From assembly GCA_964609615.1 (NCBI GenBank), contig CAZSRL010000004.1, positions 1 through 51,763 on the forward strand: DNA of 51,763 bases, written 5' to 3'. Origin of the DNA: CAZSRL01 sp964609615. Lineage in GTDB: Bacteria; Bacillota_I; Bacilli_A; RF39; UBA660. The notes beneath the pieces are model-generated. The model ran no database searches. It had not been told where the DNA came from and saw only the letters and a list, made by a program, of their open reading frames with translations. Every line of letters begins with the position of its first letter. Positions within the stretch are counted from its first letter, which is position 1. Position numbers and translations under genes: made by a program. Below are positions 24,501-32,094 of the stretch, piece after piece.

Positions 24501-26262
24501 AAATTTATCTTGTTATTTATATAATTCAGATTTAGCATTTTATTCAAATTCTTGGTGGACAATGTCACCATATGTATGGAGTGATGATAGTGGCATTGCT
24601 GCAATGAATTATGCAGCAGAAGACGGAAGTTTAAATTATTCTTATTTAAATAACTCTGCAGCTCTTCGTCCGGTAGTTAATATTTCAGCAGATGTGCAAT
24701 ACACAACTGAATCGGCTACAAATCCTGGAACAAGTACTAATCCATATTTACTTGGTAATGATTATAGTTTGGAAGTTATTCATGTTGATCCTGCAACTAA
24801 TTTAACACAAGATTCTGCAACTACAAGTTCTATCAAATTATCATGGGATGCTGGGGATAAAGCATCATATTATAAACTTTATAAAAAAACAGGAAGTGAA
24901 AGTTATAAACTTGTAGACAATTATATAGATAAAACTAATTTCAATGTTGTAAATTTAAATGAAAATACAACATACAACTTTAAATTATTATCTTGTGCAC
25001 TTGATAATGATGAAGAAGAAGTATGTTCAACAACTTCAACTTTAGCAAACGGTACAACTGAAGCGTATGTTGGTAATGTAACATCATTTACAACTAGTAA
25101 TATACAAAAAAACTCATTAAGAGTACAATGGAGTCCAGCTATTAATGCAACTTTCTATAAGCTTGAAAGAAAAAATGAAAATGGAACATTTACAACTATT
25201 TCAAATAATATAACAGCTTTATATTATGATGACTCAAACCTTGTAGCAGGCACTGATTATTATTATAAATTAAGTGCTTGCAAAACTAATTCAGTAGGAG
25301 GTACTAGTTGTTCTTCTGCAAAAGAAATGAGAGTGACGACTGAAATGCCAACATCATTTAGTGATTTGATACTTGCTAATACACCTCCAACAACTGCTAC
25401 AACAACTCCTGGACAAGTTCGTACTAGCACAAATGAAGGTTTAATAAACGGAGATGTCGATGATTATGGAGACACAACTTATTACTATAGAGGAGCTGTA
25501 ACAAATAACTATGTTAGTTTTGCTGATCTTACTTGGCGTATTGTAAGACTTAATGGTGATGGTAGTGTAAAAATGATATTAGATGATTATGTTGATACAA
25601 CTGGATCTGCTTGGAATACAAATTATAATTCTACAGTATATGCTACCGCAATTAATTATTCGACATATACTGATTCAACAATAAAAACAGCTTTAGAAAG
25701 ATGGTATAGTGATAATATTGCTAGTTCTGAATCAAAAGAAATAGCTAGGGGAATATATTGTAGTGATAAATCTCGTACTTGGTCGACTAATAATGGACAA
25801 ATGCAATTATTTAATATTTATGCTAGATTGTATCCAAGTGGTTCTATATCTACTGCAACACCTCAAATGACTTGTCCGGATTCAGATGATTTATATAATT
25901 TAAAAGTTGGTCTTATAACGTCTGATGAGGTAGAATTCTCTGGAAATGTATTGGCACCTTCTGGGACTACAATTGCTGCTGCATCACCTACTTATTATTT
26001 ATATAATTTATCTTTAACATCCCTTGCTGGTTGGTGGACAAGTACTATTGCAAGATGGGATTCAAGTTCTAATGGAGCAATATATGGAGCTTATGTAAAT
26101 GATAGTTCTACTAACTCAATGATAACAGATTCAAATAATATAAATACTACTCTTGGTGTACGCCCTGTTATAAATATATCTGCTGATGCACTAGCGTCAA
26201 CTACATCGTCTACGAACCCAGGAACAAGTACTAATCCATATATAGTATATACGGAAGATTAA
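21544..26262 (+). CDS. Giant modular TasA-like/fibronectin type III surface protein
   Basis: A 1572-residue protein. Membrane segment at about 27-50; TasA-like domain to about 200; then three copies of a roughly 290-residue module (about 205-500, 784-1072, 1271-1572) separated by fibronectin type III repeats (three at about 501-779, two at about 1080-1267). Each large module runs TNEGLI.G..DDYG, YYRGAV.NNYVSFA, W RIVR.NG(D/N)G, a Cys-containing FCSD/YCSD segment, YNL.VGL, an aromatic WW, then RPV(I/V).(I/L) and NPGTS(S/T)NPY. Every FN3 repeat carries two cysteines late in the fold (for example CKTSGEEEVC), suggesting disulfides outside the cell. No LPXTG is seen, so the N-terminal helix is the likely anchor. 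Probably an adhesin. Confidence 0.82.
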   Translation: MKKNLKYVKDKITNFKKDKVSYYTLKGTVISVCSILALLFFSYAYYTVAVTGSSKITQGTTANLVPTFTEGETIDSTFSPISDDMKETDAYEKTFTISNLESSGSNVGAEYDVFLDISSIDKVLSSEDLKWELLMEDTVINSGDFSDIVVGSTKLTSNKRILSLNETKNLTFRVWLTYDEDVNQNKYIGKELVGKLRIRSNETTTFADVIKANTPPVATPTTAPGQVAATTNEGLITGPTDDYGETTYYYRGAVTNNYVSFANKTWRIVRINGDGTVRLILDNYIDTTGSRWILAEYEHDYYASTGLEAQTKMNYESSLVKENIDSWYSLNIGNTTEFSRKVAKSKFCNDRSVSLISDDYYAFAPYLRLIDNNPSLICSNISYVYDLNVGLLTADEIAYAGARSESMNQLYYLYNSNFTTPAGWWALSPRSLDVDGGADEIAEYTVTINGSLSLAPPYYSYGIRPVISLASDVSVSTASETNPGTSSNPYIVGDRISTVVTVDPITNLTTSNITSNSLSLSWSASSNASYYKVLRKENDGNYAAVNSNTTSASLSETGLDPNTIYTYKVKACKTSGEEEVCSNGVTTIATTSASVGSIASLEVTDSTTNSISLEWSEASSAEYYVVERKTGSGEYSTIQSNIPAINYTDIGLTNGTTYTYRVKGCAVNKTDSSVVCSSTSEVTGTAILYLGDIASLTSSNITPNSIKIQWTPSSNSEYYKIERKQGSGQYSVIENEVSGLYYTNLGLNPSTSYTYRVRGCIDADGVEQCSTTKELTTSTSVNNSFASAILTNNPAVASPTTEPGVDVATTNEGLIIGPNDDYGASTYYFRGAVPNNYVSFAGLTWRIVRINGNGTVRMVAQHYIDYEIGTEWNTETGSITSEGLDYVTYANSPIKTALQTWYDQELNNLNQNLIARTKFCSDKSGVLGFDENNMQYFGPALRLDSDATQSISPSMSCPNSSDIYNLNIGLLSADEVAFAGTTMMAENLSCYLYNSDLAFYSNSWWTMSPYVWSDDSGIAAMNYAAEDGSLNYSYLNNSAALRPVVNISADVQYTTESATNPGTSTNPYLLGNDYSLEVIHVDPATNLTQDSATTSSIKLSWDAGDKASYYKLYKKTGSESYKLVDNYIDKTNFNVVNLNENTTYNFKLLSCALDNDEEEVCSTTSTLANGTTEAYVGNVTSFTTSNIQKNSLRVQWSPAINATFYKLERKNENGTFTTISNNITALYYDDSNLVAGTDYYYKLSACKTNSVGGTSCSSAKEMRVTTEMPTSFSDLILANTPPTTATTTPGQVRTSTNEGLINGDVDDYGDTTYYYRGAVTNNYVSFADLTWRIVRLNGDGSVKMILDDYVDTTGSAWNTNYNSTVYATAINYSTYTDSTIKTALERWYSDNIASSESKEIARGIYCSDKSRTWSTNNGQMQLFNIYARLYPSGSISTATPQMTCPDSDDLYNLKVGLITSDEVEFSGNVLAPSGTTIAAASPTYYLYNLSLTSLAGWWTSTIARWDSSSNGAIYGAYVNDSSTNSMITDSNNINTTLGVRPVINISADALASTTSSTNPGTSTNPYIVYTED

Positions 26263-26279
26263 AAAGGAGGGAAATGTTT

Positions 26280-27569
26280 ATGAAAGATTTCTTAAAAAAT
26301 AAAAAACTTTTATTATCGGGAGGTATTATAATTATATTTATAATAATATTAATTGTTGTATTAATAATTGGTAATAAAAGCAATTTAAATAAAAAACATG
26401 AATATAAAAAGGTTAATACTAAAAATTTAATTATATCTTATGAAGGTGGAGAAGATTTTAATTTTAAACATGTTAAGGGTAAAGTATTATTTTCTAAAAC
26501 AATTAAAATTAAAAACACTTCTAATAATGATATTTATTATAATATTCATTTTAAGGATTTAATAAATAAGGTTAATACAAGTGATTTGAATTATTATATT
26601 TTAAATGGTAATGATGAAGTATTAAGTTCTACGTTATTTCCAAAGACTAATTCTTCTATAGGTATTTATAATAATGGTTTTGTAAGAAATAATAGTAGTG
26701 ATAAATATAAAATTGTTGTAACTTACTCAGGAAAAAAGATTGATAAAATATTATCTGGTAAATTTGAAGTAGGTGAAACAAAAGGTGTTTCTAAAACGTT
26801 TGCTTCTATTTTAAAAGAAAATGTTAAAAAAATTAAAACTAAACCTGGTAAAGAAATTGCTAAAAGTGATGAAGGTTTAATTAAACAAAATAATATTTAT
26901 TATTATAGAGGAAATGTTAAAAATAATTATTGTATGTTTGGAGGTTATACTTGGAGAATTGTTGGTATTAATAGTAATGATACTGTTAGATTAATTATGG
27001 ATGATGACCTTGGAGAATCATCTGTGTACAATATGAATAAAGATAGTAATAGTTTTGCTCAATCTAAAAAAATGCTTGCTTATTCTAGTTCTGATATTAA
27101 AAGAGAGTTAGAGCAGTGGTATAACACAAGAATATTAGGTTATTTATCTGAACAGGTAGCAGTGAGTAGTTATTGTAATGATTTAAATGATGTTTCTAAG
27201 AATTTTAATGTAATTAGTAGAAATTCAGGAAAACATGCTAAACCTAGTGTTAAATGTAAAGGTGATGAGTATAATTTACCTATTGGACTAATTAACTTAG
27301 ATGAAGTTGTCTTAGCAGGTGGTATGACAAATAAAACAAATAAACATTATTATTTATATGATGCTAGGAATAATTATTGGATTATGTCACCAGCTAATTA
27401 TAAAATAAAATATCACTTAGTAGAAAATTTATATGTTAATATGTCTGATGGTATGGTTAAAAATGCTGTTGTTAATAATAAACTTGAAATTAAACCAGTT
27501 ATATCATTAATTGAAAATATTAGTGTAACTGGAAAAGGAACAAAAAAAGATCCGTATGTAGTTAAATAA
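26280..27569 (+). CDS. TasA-like anchored protein with one copy of the large surface module
   Basis: A 429-residue protein with membrane segment at about 12-33, a TasA-like domain at about 45-165 (FSKTIKIKNTSNNDIYYNIHF) and one copy of the module found three times in the preceding protein: FASILKENV, DEGLIK, YYYRGNVKNNY, YTWRIVGIN, SYCND and VKC cysteines, YNLPIGLI, YWIMSP, KPVISL and KDPYVV at the end. It lies 17 bases after that gene and is probably co-expressed. The ATG at 26280 is preferred over the ATG at 26274 because AGGAGG is then 9 bases away instead of 3. It shows the compact form of the architecture. Confidence 0.8.
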   Translation: MKDFLKNKKLLLSGGIIIIFIIILIVVLIIGNKSNLNKKHEYKKVNTKNLIISYEGGEDFNFKHVKGKVLFSKTIKIKNTSNNDIYYNIHFKDLINKVNTSDLNYYILNGNDEVLSSTLFPKTNSSIGIYNNGFVRNNSSDKYKIVVTYSGKKIDKILSGKFEVGETKGVSKTFASILKENVKKIKTKPGKEIAKSDEGLIKQNNIYYYRGNVKNNYCMFGGYTWRIVGINSNDTVRLIMDDDLGESSVYNMNKDSNSFAQSKKMLAYSSSDIKRELEQWYNTRILGYLSEQVAVSSYCNDLNDVSKNFNVISRNSGKHAKPSVKCKGDEYNLPIGLINLDEVVLAGGMTNKTNKHYYLYDARNNYWIMSPANYKIKYHLVENLYVNMSDGMVKNAVVNNKLEIKPVISLIENISVTGKGTKKDPYVVK

Positions 27570-27579
27570 GTGATTATTA

Positions 27580-27608
27580 TTGACTATTTTATGTAAAAAG
27601 TTTATAAT
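27580..27608 (+). promoter_or_regulatory. Sigma-A promoter of the hisS operon
   Basis: TTGACT (27580-27585), exactly 17 bases, TATAAT (27603-27608), leading into the T-box. Confidence 0.85.
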
Positions 27609-27614
27609 ATATTT

Positions 27615-27818
27615 AATTTATGTATGAAGAAAAGTAATTTATATTGTATTATGAAAGAGAAGGTTAGTTGGTGTGAATGCCTAATAATATTATTTAAATG
27701 AAGACACTTCAAATAAACATAAAACGCAGAGATGTGTTAAATCTAAAAGAGTACGTAAGTAAAATAAGGTGGCACCGCGGGGAATCTCGTCCTTTATCTG
27801 TTTTACTTACGTTTTTAT
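27615..27818 (+). promoter_or_regulatory. T-box riboswitch controlling hisS-aspS-gatCAB-asnS
   Basis: The T-box core AAGGTGGCACCGCGG is at 27766-27780. Terminator arms ACGTAAGTAAAA (27753-27764) and TTTTACTTACGT (27801-27812) enclose it, followed by a T-run; the antiterminator would use the T-box instead. Stem I begins with AGAGAAGG near 27655. The specifier region reads GAAGACACTTC at 27700-27710, which offers GAC (Asp, 27703-27705) and CAC (His, 27705-27707), overlapping by one base. Uncharged cognate tRNA is expected to switch the operon on. Confidence 0.92.
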
Positions 27819-27837
27819 TATTTAAGGAGGAAAAATT

Positions 27838-29094
27838 ATGATACAAAAACCAAAAGGAACATTAGATCAATATGGAAAGGAAGGATATACATTAGCGTAT
27901 CTTACTAATTATCTGCATAATTTTATGCATTTATATAATTATGATTATATTAATTTACCTACTTTTGAAAGTAGTGATTTATTTATGCGTGGAGTTGGTG
28001 AAAGTAGTGATATAGTAAATAAAGAAATGTATACTTTTACAGATAAAGGTGGAAGAAGTATAACTTTAAGACCTGAGATGACTGCGTCAACCGCAAGATC
28101 TTTAATTGAAAATAAAATATATAATGAGGTAACTACTGTAAATAAATTCTATTATATTGGTCCTTGTTTTAGATATGAAAGACCACAAAACGGAAGATAT
28201 CGTGAATTTAATCAATTCGGTATTGAAGCTTTTGGAGCAAAAAACCCAGCTCTTGATGCTGAAGTTATTAGTGTTGGAGTACGTTTTTTAAGTAGTTTAG
28301 GACTTGATAATTTAACTGTTAAGCTTAATACATTAGGTGATAATAATTCAAGACAAATATATCGTGAAGCACTTGTTAAATACTTTGAAAAAGGAATAGA
28401 TACTTTATGTGAGGATTGTAAACAAAGATATAAAAAGAACCCACTTAGAATTCTTGATTGTAAAGTTGATGGTGATAAAGATTTAATTAAAAATGCTCCT
28501 AAAACAGTAGATTATTTAAATGATGAAAGTAAAAAGTATTTTGAAAATTTAAAAAAATGTTTAGAAGATATGGATATTAAATATGAATTTGATTCATCTT
28601 TAGTACGTGGACTTGATTATTATACTCATACTGTGTTTGAAGTAGTAAGTGATCTTAAAAATTTAGGCCCAGCATCAGTTATTCTTGGTGGAGGAAGGTA
28701 TGATGATTTAGTAAGTACTATTGGAGGTCCTGATGTGCCTGGCGTTGGATTTGCACTAGGACTTGAAAGAATGATTACTATTATTGAAGAAGAAGAAATT
28801 GGAATTGAAAAGCCTAGTTTAGATGTTTATGTAATGAATATGGTAGAAGGAAATGATGCTTATAAATTATGTGATTTACTACGTTCAAATAATATTTCTT
28901 GTGAAGTAGATTATTTAAATAAAAGTATGAAAGGTAAATTTAAACAAGTTGATAAATTAAATCCTACTTTTACTATTATGTTAGGTGAAAATGAAGTAAA
29001 TAATAATTTTGTAACTATTAAAGATAATGCTACTAAAGAAAGTAAAGAAGTTAATAATGAAGATTTAATAGATTATTTAAGTGTTAATTTATAG
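27838..29094 (+). CDS. hisS: Histidyl-tRNA synthetase
   Basis: A 418-residue class II synthetase that charges tRNA-His. The N terminus is QKPKGTLDQYG; motif 2 is FYYIGPCFRYERPQNGRYREFNQ split near 105-127; the HisRS-specific LDYYTHTVFE lies near 260; motif 3 GVGFALGLERM is near 300. The C-terminal anticodon-binding domain follows from about 325. First gene of the T-box operon, SD AAGGAGG, 8 bases before aspS. Confidence 0.96.
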   Translation: MIQKPKGTLDQYGKEGYTLAYLTNYLHNFMHLYNYDYINLPTFESSDLFMRGVGESSDIVNKEMYTFTDKGGRSITLRPEMTASTARSLIENKIYNEVTTVNKFYYIGPCFRYERPQNGRYREFNQFGIEAFGAKNPALDAEVISVGVRFLSSLGLDNLTVKLNTLGDNNSRQIYREALVKYFEKGIDTLCEDCKQRYKKNPLRILDCKVDGDKDLIKNAPKTVDYLNDESKKYFENLKKCLEDMDIKYEFDSSLVRGLDYYTHTVFEVVSDLKNLGPASVILGGGRYDDLVSTIGGPDVPGVGFALGLERMITIIEEEEIGIEKPSLDVYVMNMVEGNDAYKLCDLLRSNNISCEVDYLNKSMKGKFKQVDKLNPTFTIMLGENEVNNNFVTIKDNATKESKEVNNEDLIDYLSVNL

Positions 29095-29102
29095 GAGGAA
29101 TA

Positions 29103-30395
29103 ATGAAAATAAATGAATTAAAAGAAGGAAAAGTTAAAGTAAGTGGTTGGATAGATAATATTCGTAACTTACAATATGTTATATTTTTAATTTTAAGAGA
29201 CTCTACTGGAAAAATTCAAATTACAATTGAAAAAGAAGGTAATGAAGAACTAGTAAAACAAGTAGAACAATTAACTATGGAAAGTATTATTACTGTAGAA
29301 GGATCTTATAATAAAAATGATCATGTTAAATTAGGTGGAGTTGAAATAATACCTCAATTAATTAATGTCTTTAGTAAATCTTTACCTGAACTACCAATAA
29401 GTATTAAAGAAAAAGATGCTGCATTAAGAGAACAAAGACTTGATTATAGATTTTTAGATTTACGAAGAGAAGATAATAATTTAATGTTTAATGTAGTCTC
29501 TTATTTTGAACGATGTTTAAGAGATTATTGGTATAATAACAACTATACAGAAATACATACACCTAAAATAAGTGCATCTGCTGCTGAATCAGGAGCAGAA
29601 ATGTTTAAAATAGATTATTTTGGAACACCTGCTGTATTATCTCAATCACCTCAATTCTACAAACAAATGGCTATCGCAGGTGGATTTGATAGAGTTTTTG
29701 AAATAGGTGATGTTTTTAGAGCAGAAAATTCTCATACTTCATATCACGCTACTGAAATAACTATGTTAGATGCTGAAATAGGTTGGATAAATAGTTATAG
29801 TGATGTAATGGATGAATTAGAAAATTTATTAAAATATAGTTTTAATAAACTAAAAGAAAAGTATGGAGAAGATGTTAAAAGTAAGTTTAATGTAGAATTT
29901 AAGGAAGTTAAAAATAAATTTCCAAGAATAACATTTGAAGAAGCAAAAAAGATTTGTAAAGAAGAATATAAATATAATTGTGAAGTGAAAAATGATTTAG
30001 AAAGAAAAGAAGAAGAATTACTTTGTAAATATGCATTAGATAAATATGATAGTGAATTTATTTTTATAACAAACTATCCATATGAAGCAAGAAGTTTTTA
30101 TGTAATGAAAGATGAAAATGGAGTTACTCAAACATTTGACCTACTATATAAAGGAGTAGAAATTACCTCAGGGGCTCAAAGAGAACATAGACCAGAAATA
30201 TTAGAGAGTCAAATAAAAGAAAAAGGAATTGATCCTAAAGTATTAGATTTTTATATAGGATTCTTTAAATATGGTTGTCCACCTCATGGAGGATTTGGAA
30301 TAGGTTTATCAAGAATAATAATGAAGATGTTTGAACTTGATAATATTAGAGAAGCAACATTTATATATAGGGGACCAACAAGAATAAATCCATAG
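29103..30395 (+). CDS. aspS: Aspartyl-tRNA synthetase, archaeal/eukaryotic-type (short form)
   Basis: A 430-residue class IIb synthetase: N-terminal OB anticodon-binding domain (about 1-100, VKVSGWIDNIRNLQ), then the catalytic core with FRAENSHTSYHATE (motif 2) and GIGLSRI (motif 3). It lacks the roughly 130-residue GAD insertion of normal bacterial AspRS (about 590 residues) and has the archaeal signature PQFYKQMAIAGGFDRVFEIGDVFRAE. The alignment site that carries Trp in discriminating and His in non-discriminating archaeal-type enzymes is Asp18 here, so specificity cannot be read directly. Its neighbours gatCAB suggest it may mischarge tRNA-Asn. Confidence 0.88.
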   Translation: MKINELKEGKVKVSGWIDNIRNLQYVIFLILRDSTGKIQITIEKEGNEELVKQVEQLTMESIITVEGSYNKNDHVKLGGVEIIPQLINVFSKSLPELPISIKEKDAALREQRLDYRFLDLRREDNNLMFNVVSYFERCLRDYWYNNNYTEIHTPKISASAAESGAEMFKIDYFGTPAVLSQSPQFYKQMAIAGGFDRVFEIGDVFRAENSHTSYHATEITMLDAEIGWINSYSDVMDELENLLKYSFNKLKEKYGEDVKSKFNVEFKEVKNKFPRITFEEAKKICKEEYKYNCEVKNDLERKEEELLCKYALDKYDSEFIFITNYPYEARSFYVMKDENGVTQTFDLLYKGVEITSGAQREHRPEILESQIKEKGIDPKVLDFYIGFFKYGCPPHGGFGIGLSRIIMKMFELDNIREATFIYRGPTRINP

Positions 30396-30403
30396 GAGGA
30401 AAA

Positions 30404-30691
30404 ATGAAAGAAGAAGAAATTAAAAAATATGCTAATAAATTACTTATTGATTTAACAAAAGAAGAATTAGATGGTTTAACAGAAGAGTTTAATGATATAA
30501 GTAAACAAATGGATTTAATTAATAAAATAGATGGACTTGAAAATATAGAACCAATGCATATGGTTCCTTTTAGTGATGAAGTAATACTTAGAAATGATTT
30601 ACCAGAAGAAAGTTTAAGTAAAGAAGAAATACTTAAAAATAGTGATGATGTACTTAATGATGAAGTTAAAGTACCAAGGGTGGTGGGTTAA
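30404..30691 (+). CDS. gatC: Asp/Glu-tRNA(Asn/Gln) amidotransferase subunit C
   Basis: A 95-residue clamp subunit that joins GatA and GatB. It shows the N-terminal helical stretch KYANKLLIDLTKEELDGLTEEF and the conserved M-PF-EVILRNDLPEES tail (about 50-80) typical of GatC. SD AGGAGG. Its stop overlaps the gatA start in TAATG, so translation is coupled. Confidence 0.93.
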   Translation: MKEEEIKKYANKLLIDLTKEELDGLTEEFNDISKQMDLINKIDGLENIEPMHMVPFSDEVILRNDLPEESLSKEEILKNSDDVLNDEVKVPRVVG

Positions 30692-32094
30692 TGAAAAATA
30701 TAGAGTATTATAATAATAATGATTGGAATAAAGAAAAATTATTATTAAAGTTAAAAGAAAAAAATAAAGAATATAATATATTTGTTAATTTATTTGATAA
30801 GTTTTTATATAAAGAGCAAATGAGTATTTTAAATAATGTTCCATATACACTAAAAGATAATTTTAGTACATCAGGTATTTTAACAACAGCCTCATCAAAT
30901 ACACTTAAAGATTATGTACCGGTATATAATAGTACTGTATATGAAAAACTATGTAACGCTGGTTGTGTTTTAGTTGGAAAAACTGTTCTTGATGAACTAG
31001 CAATGGGTGGAAAAGGTATAACAGGTAATACCGGTATAGTAAAAAACGCTTTAAATAAAGAACTTATTTCAGGTGGTTCATCAGCAGGTAGTGCTGTTTC
31101 TGTAGCTCTTGGTCTTGTTCCATTTTCAATTGGAAGTGATACAGGAGATTCAATTAGAAAACCAGCCGCATACAATCTTATAGTTGGTTATAAACCTACT
31201 TATGGTTTTATTAGTAGATACGGATTATTTCCATTTGCTAGTTCTTTAGATCACGTAGGAGTACTTACAAATAATGTATTTGATGCTGCTAAAGTAGTAA
31301 ATATAATTAAAGGAAAAGATAATAAAGATATGACTAGTATTGATTCTAGTGATATTGATTTAGAAATTGATAAAAATTATAAAAAGAATAATAAGTTATT
31401 TTATATAAAAGAACTAGTTGATATAAACAATTATAATAATCCTTCTTCATATTTAGTAGATATGTTAAATGTATTTAATAAAAAAATTAATATATTAAAA
31501 GAAAAAGGATATGTAATAGAACAAAAGAGTATTGATATTAATATATTAAAATCTATTCCTGCTTGTTATTCTGTAATTGCTTTTTCAGAATCAACAAGTA
31601 ATTATAGTAATTTAAATGGTATTGTATTTGGTCCTAGAATAGATGGTAAAACATATGAAGATATTATGAAAAATGCTAGAAGTAAAGGTTTTTGTAGTTT
31701 AATTAAAAGAAGATTTGTAATAGGATCATATGCTCTTGATAAAGAAAATCAAGAAAAATATTTTTTAAATGCTAAAAGAGTAAGAAATATGTTAGTAACA
31801 CTATTTGATTCATTCTTTAAAGAATATGATGCTCTTATAATGCCTATAGGAAATGGATACATTGAAAAAATAAATGAAGACTATAAAACAAAAGATGATT
31901 TAGAAGCAGCTCTTGAAGATAATTTAATAATAGGAAACTTTGGAGGATACCCAAGCATTACATTGCCTGTTGGTTTAGTAAATAATTATCCTTTTGCAAT
32001 TAGTTTAACATCTAAGAGAAAAAATGATAAAGAATTATTAAATATTTCTTATAATATAGAAAAAATAATTGATTATAAAAGAGGTGATGAATAA
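30691..32094 (+). CDS. gatA: Asp/Glu-tRNA(Asn/Gln) amidotransferase subunit A
   Basis: A 467-residue amidase that supplies ammonia from glutamine to Glu-tRNA-Gln and/or Asp-tRNA-Asn. The Ser-cisSer-Lys triad is visible: Lys55 in TLKDNF, the serine pair at 130-131 in SGGSSAGS, and nucleophile Ser154 in SDTGDSIRKPAA. Most GatA proteins have glycine before the nucleophile; here it is Asp153, a variant I associate with mollicute-like GatA. The region GYKPTYGFISRYGLFPFASSLDH follows in two parts. Overlaps gatC and gatB by one base each. Confidence 0.95.
   Translation: MKNIEYYNNNDWNKEKLLLKLKEKNKEYNIFVNLFDKFLYKEQMSILNNVPYTLKDNFSTSGILTTASSNTLKDYVPVYNSTVYEKLCNAGCVLVGKTVLDELAMGGKGITGNTGIVKNALNKELISGGSSAGSAVSVALGLVPFSIGSDTGDSIRKPAAYNLIVGYKPTYGFISRYGLFPFASSLDHVGVLTNNVFDAAKVVNIIKGKDNKDMTSIDSSDIDLEIDKNYKKNNKLFYIKELVDINNYNNPSSYLVDMLNVFNKKINILKEKGYVIEQKSIDINILKSIPACYSVIAFSESTSNYSNLNGIVFGPRIDGKTYEDIMKNARSKGFCSLIKRRFVIGSYALDKENQEKYFLNAKRVRNMLVTLFDSFFKEYDALIMPIGNGYIEKINEDYKTKDDLEAALEDNLIIGNFGGYPSITLPVGLVNNYPFAISLTSKRKNDKELLNISYNIEKIIDYKRGDE

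Noticed and set aside
21544..26262. LPXTG-anchored adhesin
   Set aside because: No LPXTG-like motif, hydrophobic helix or basic tail at the C terminus, which ends in NPYIVYTED.
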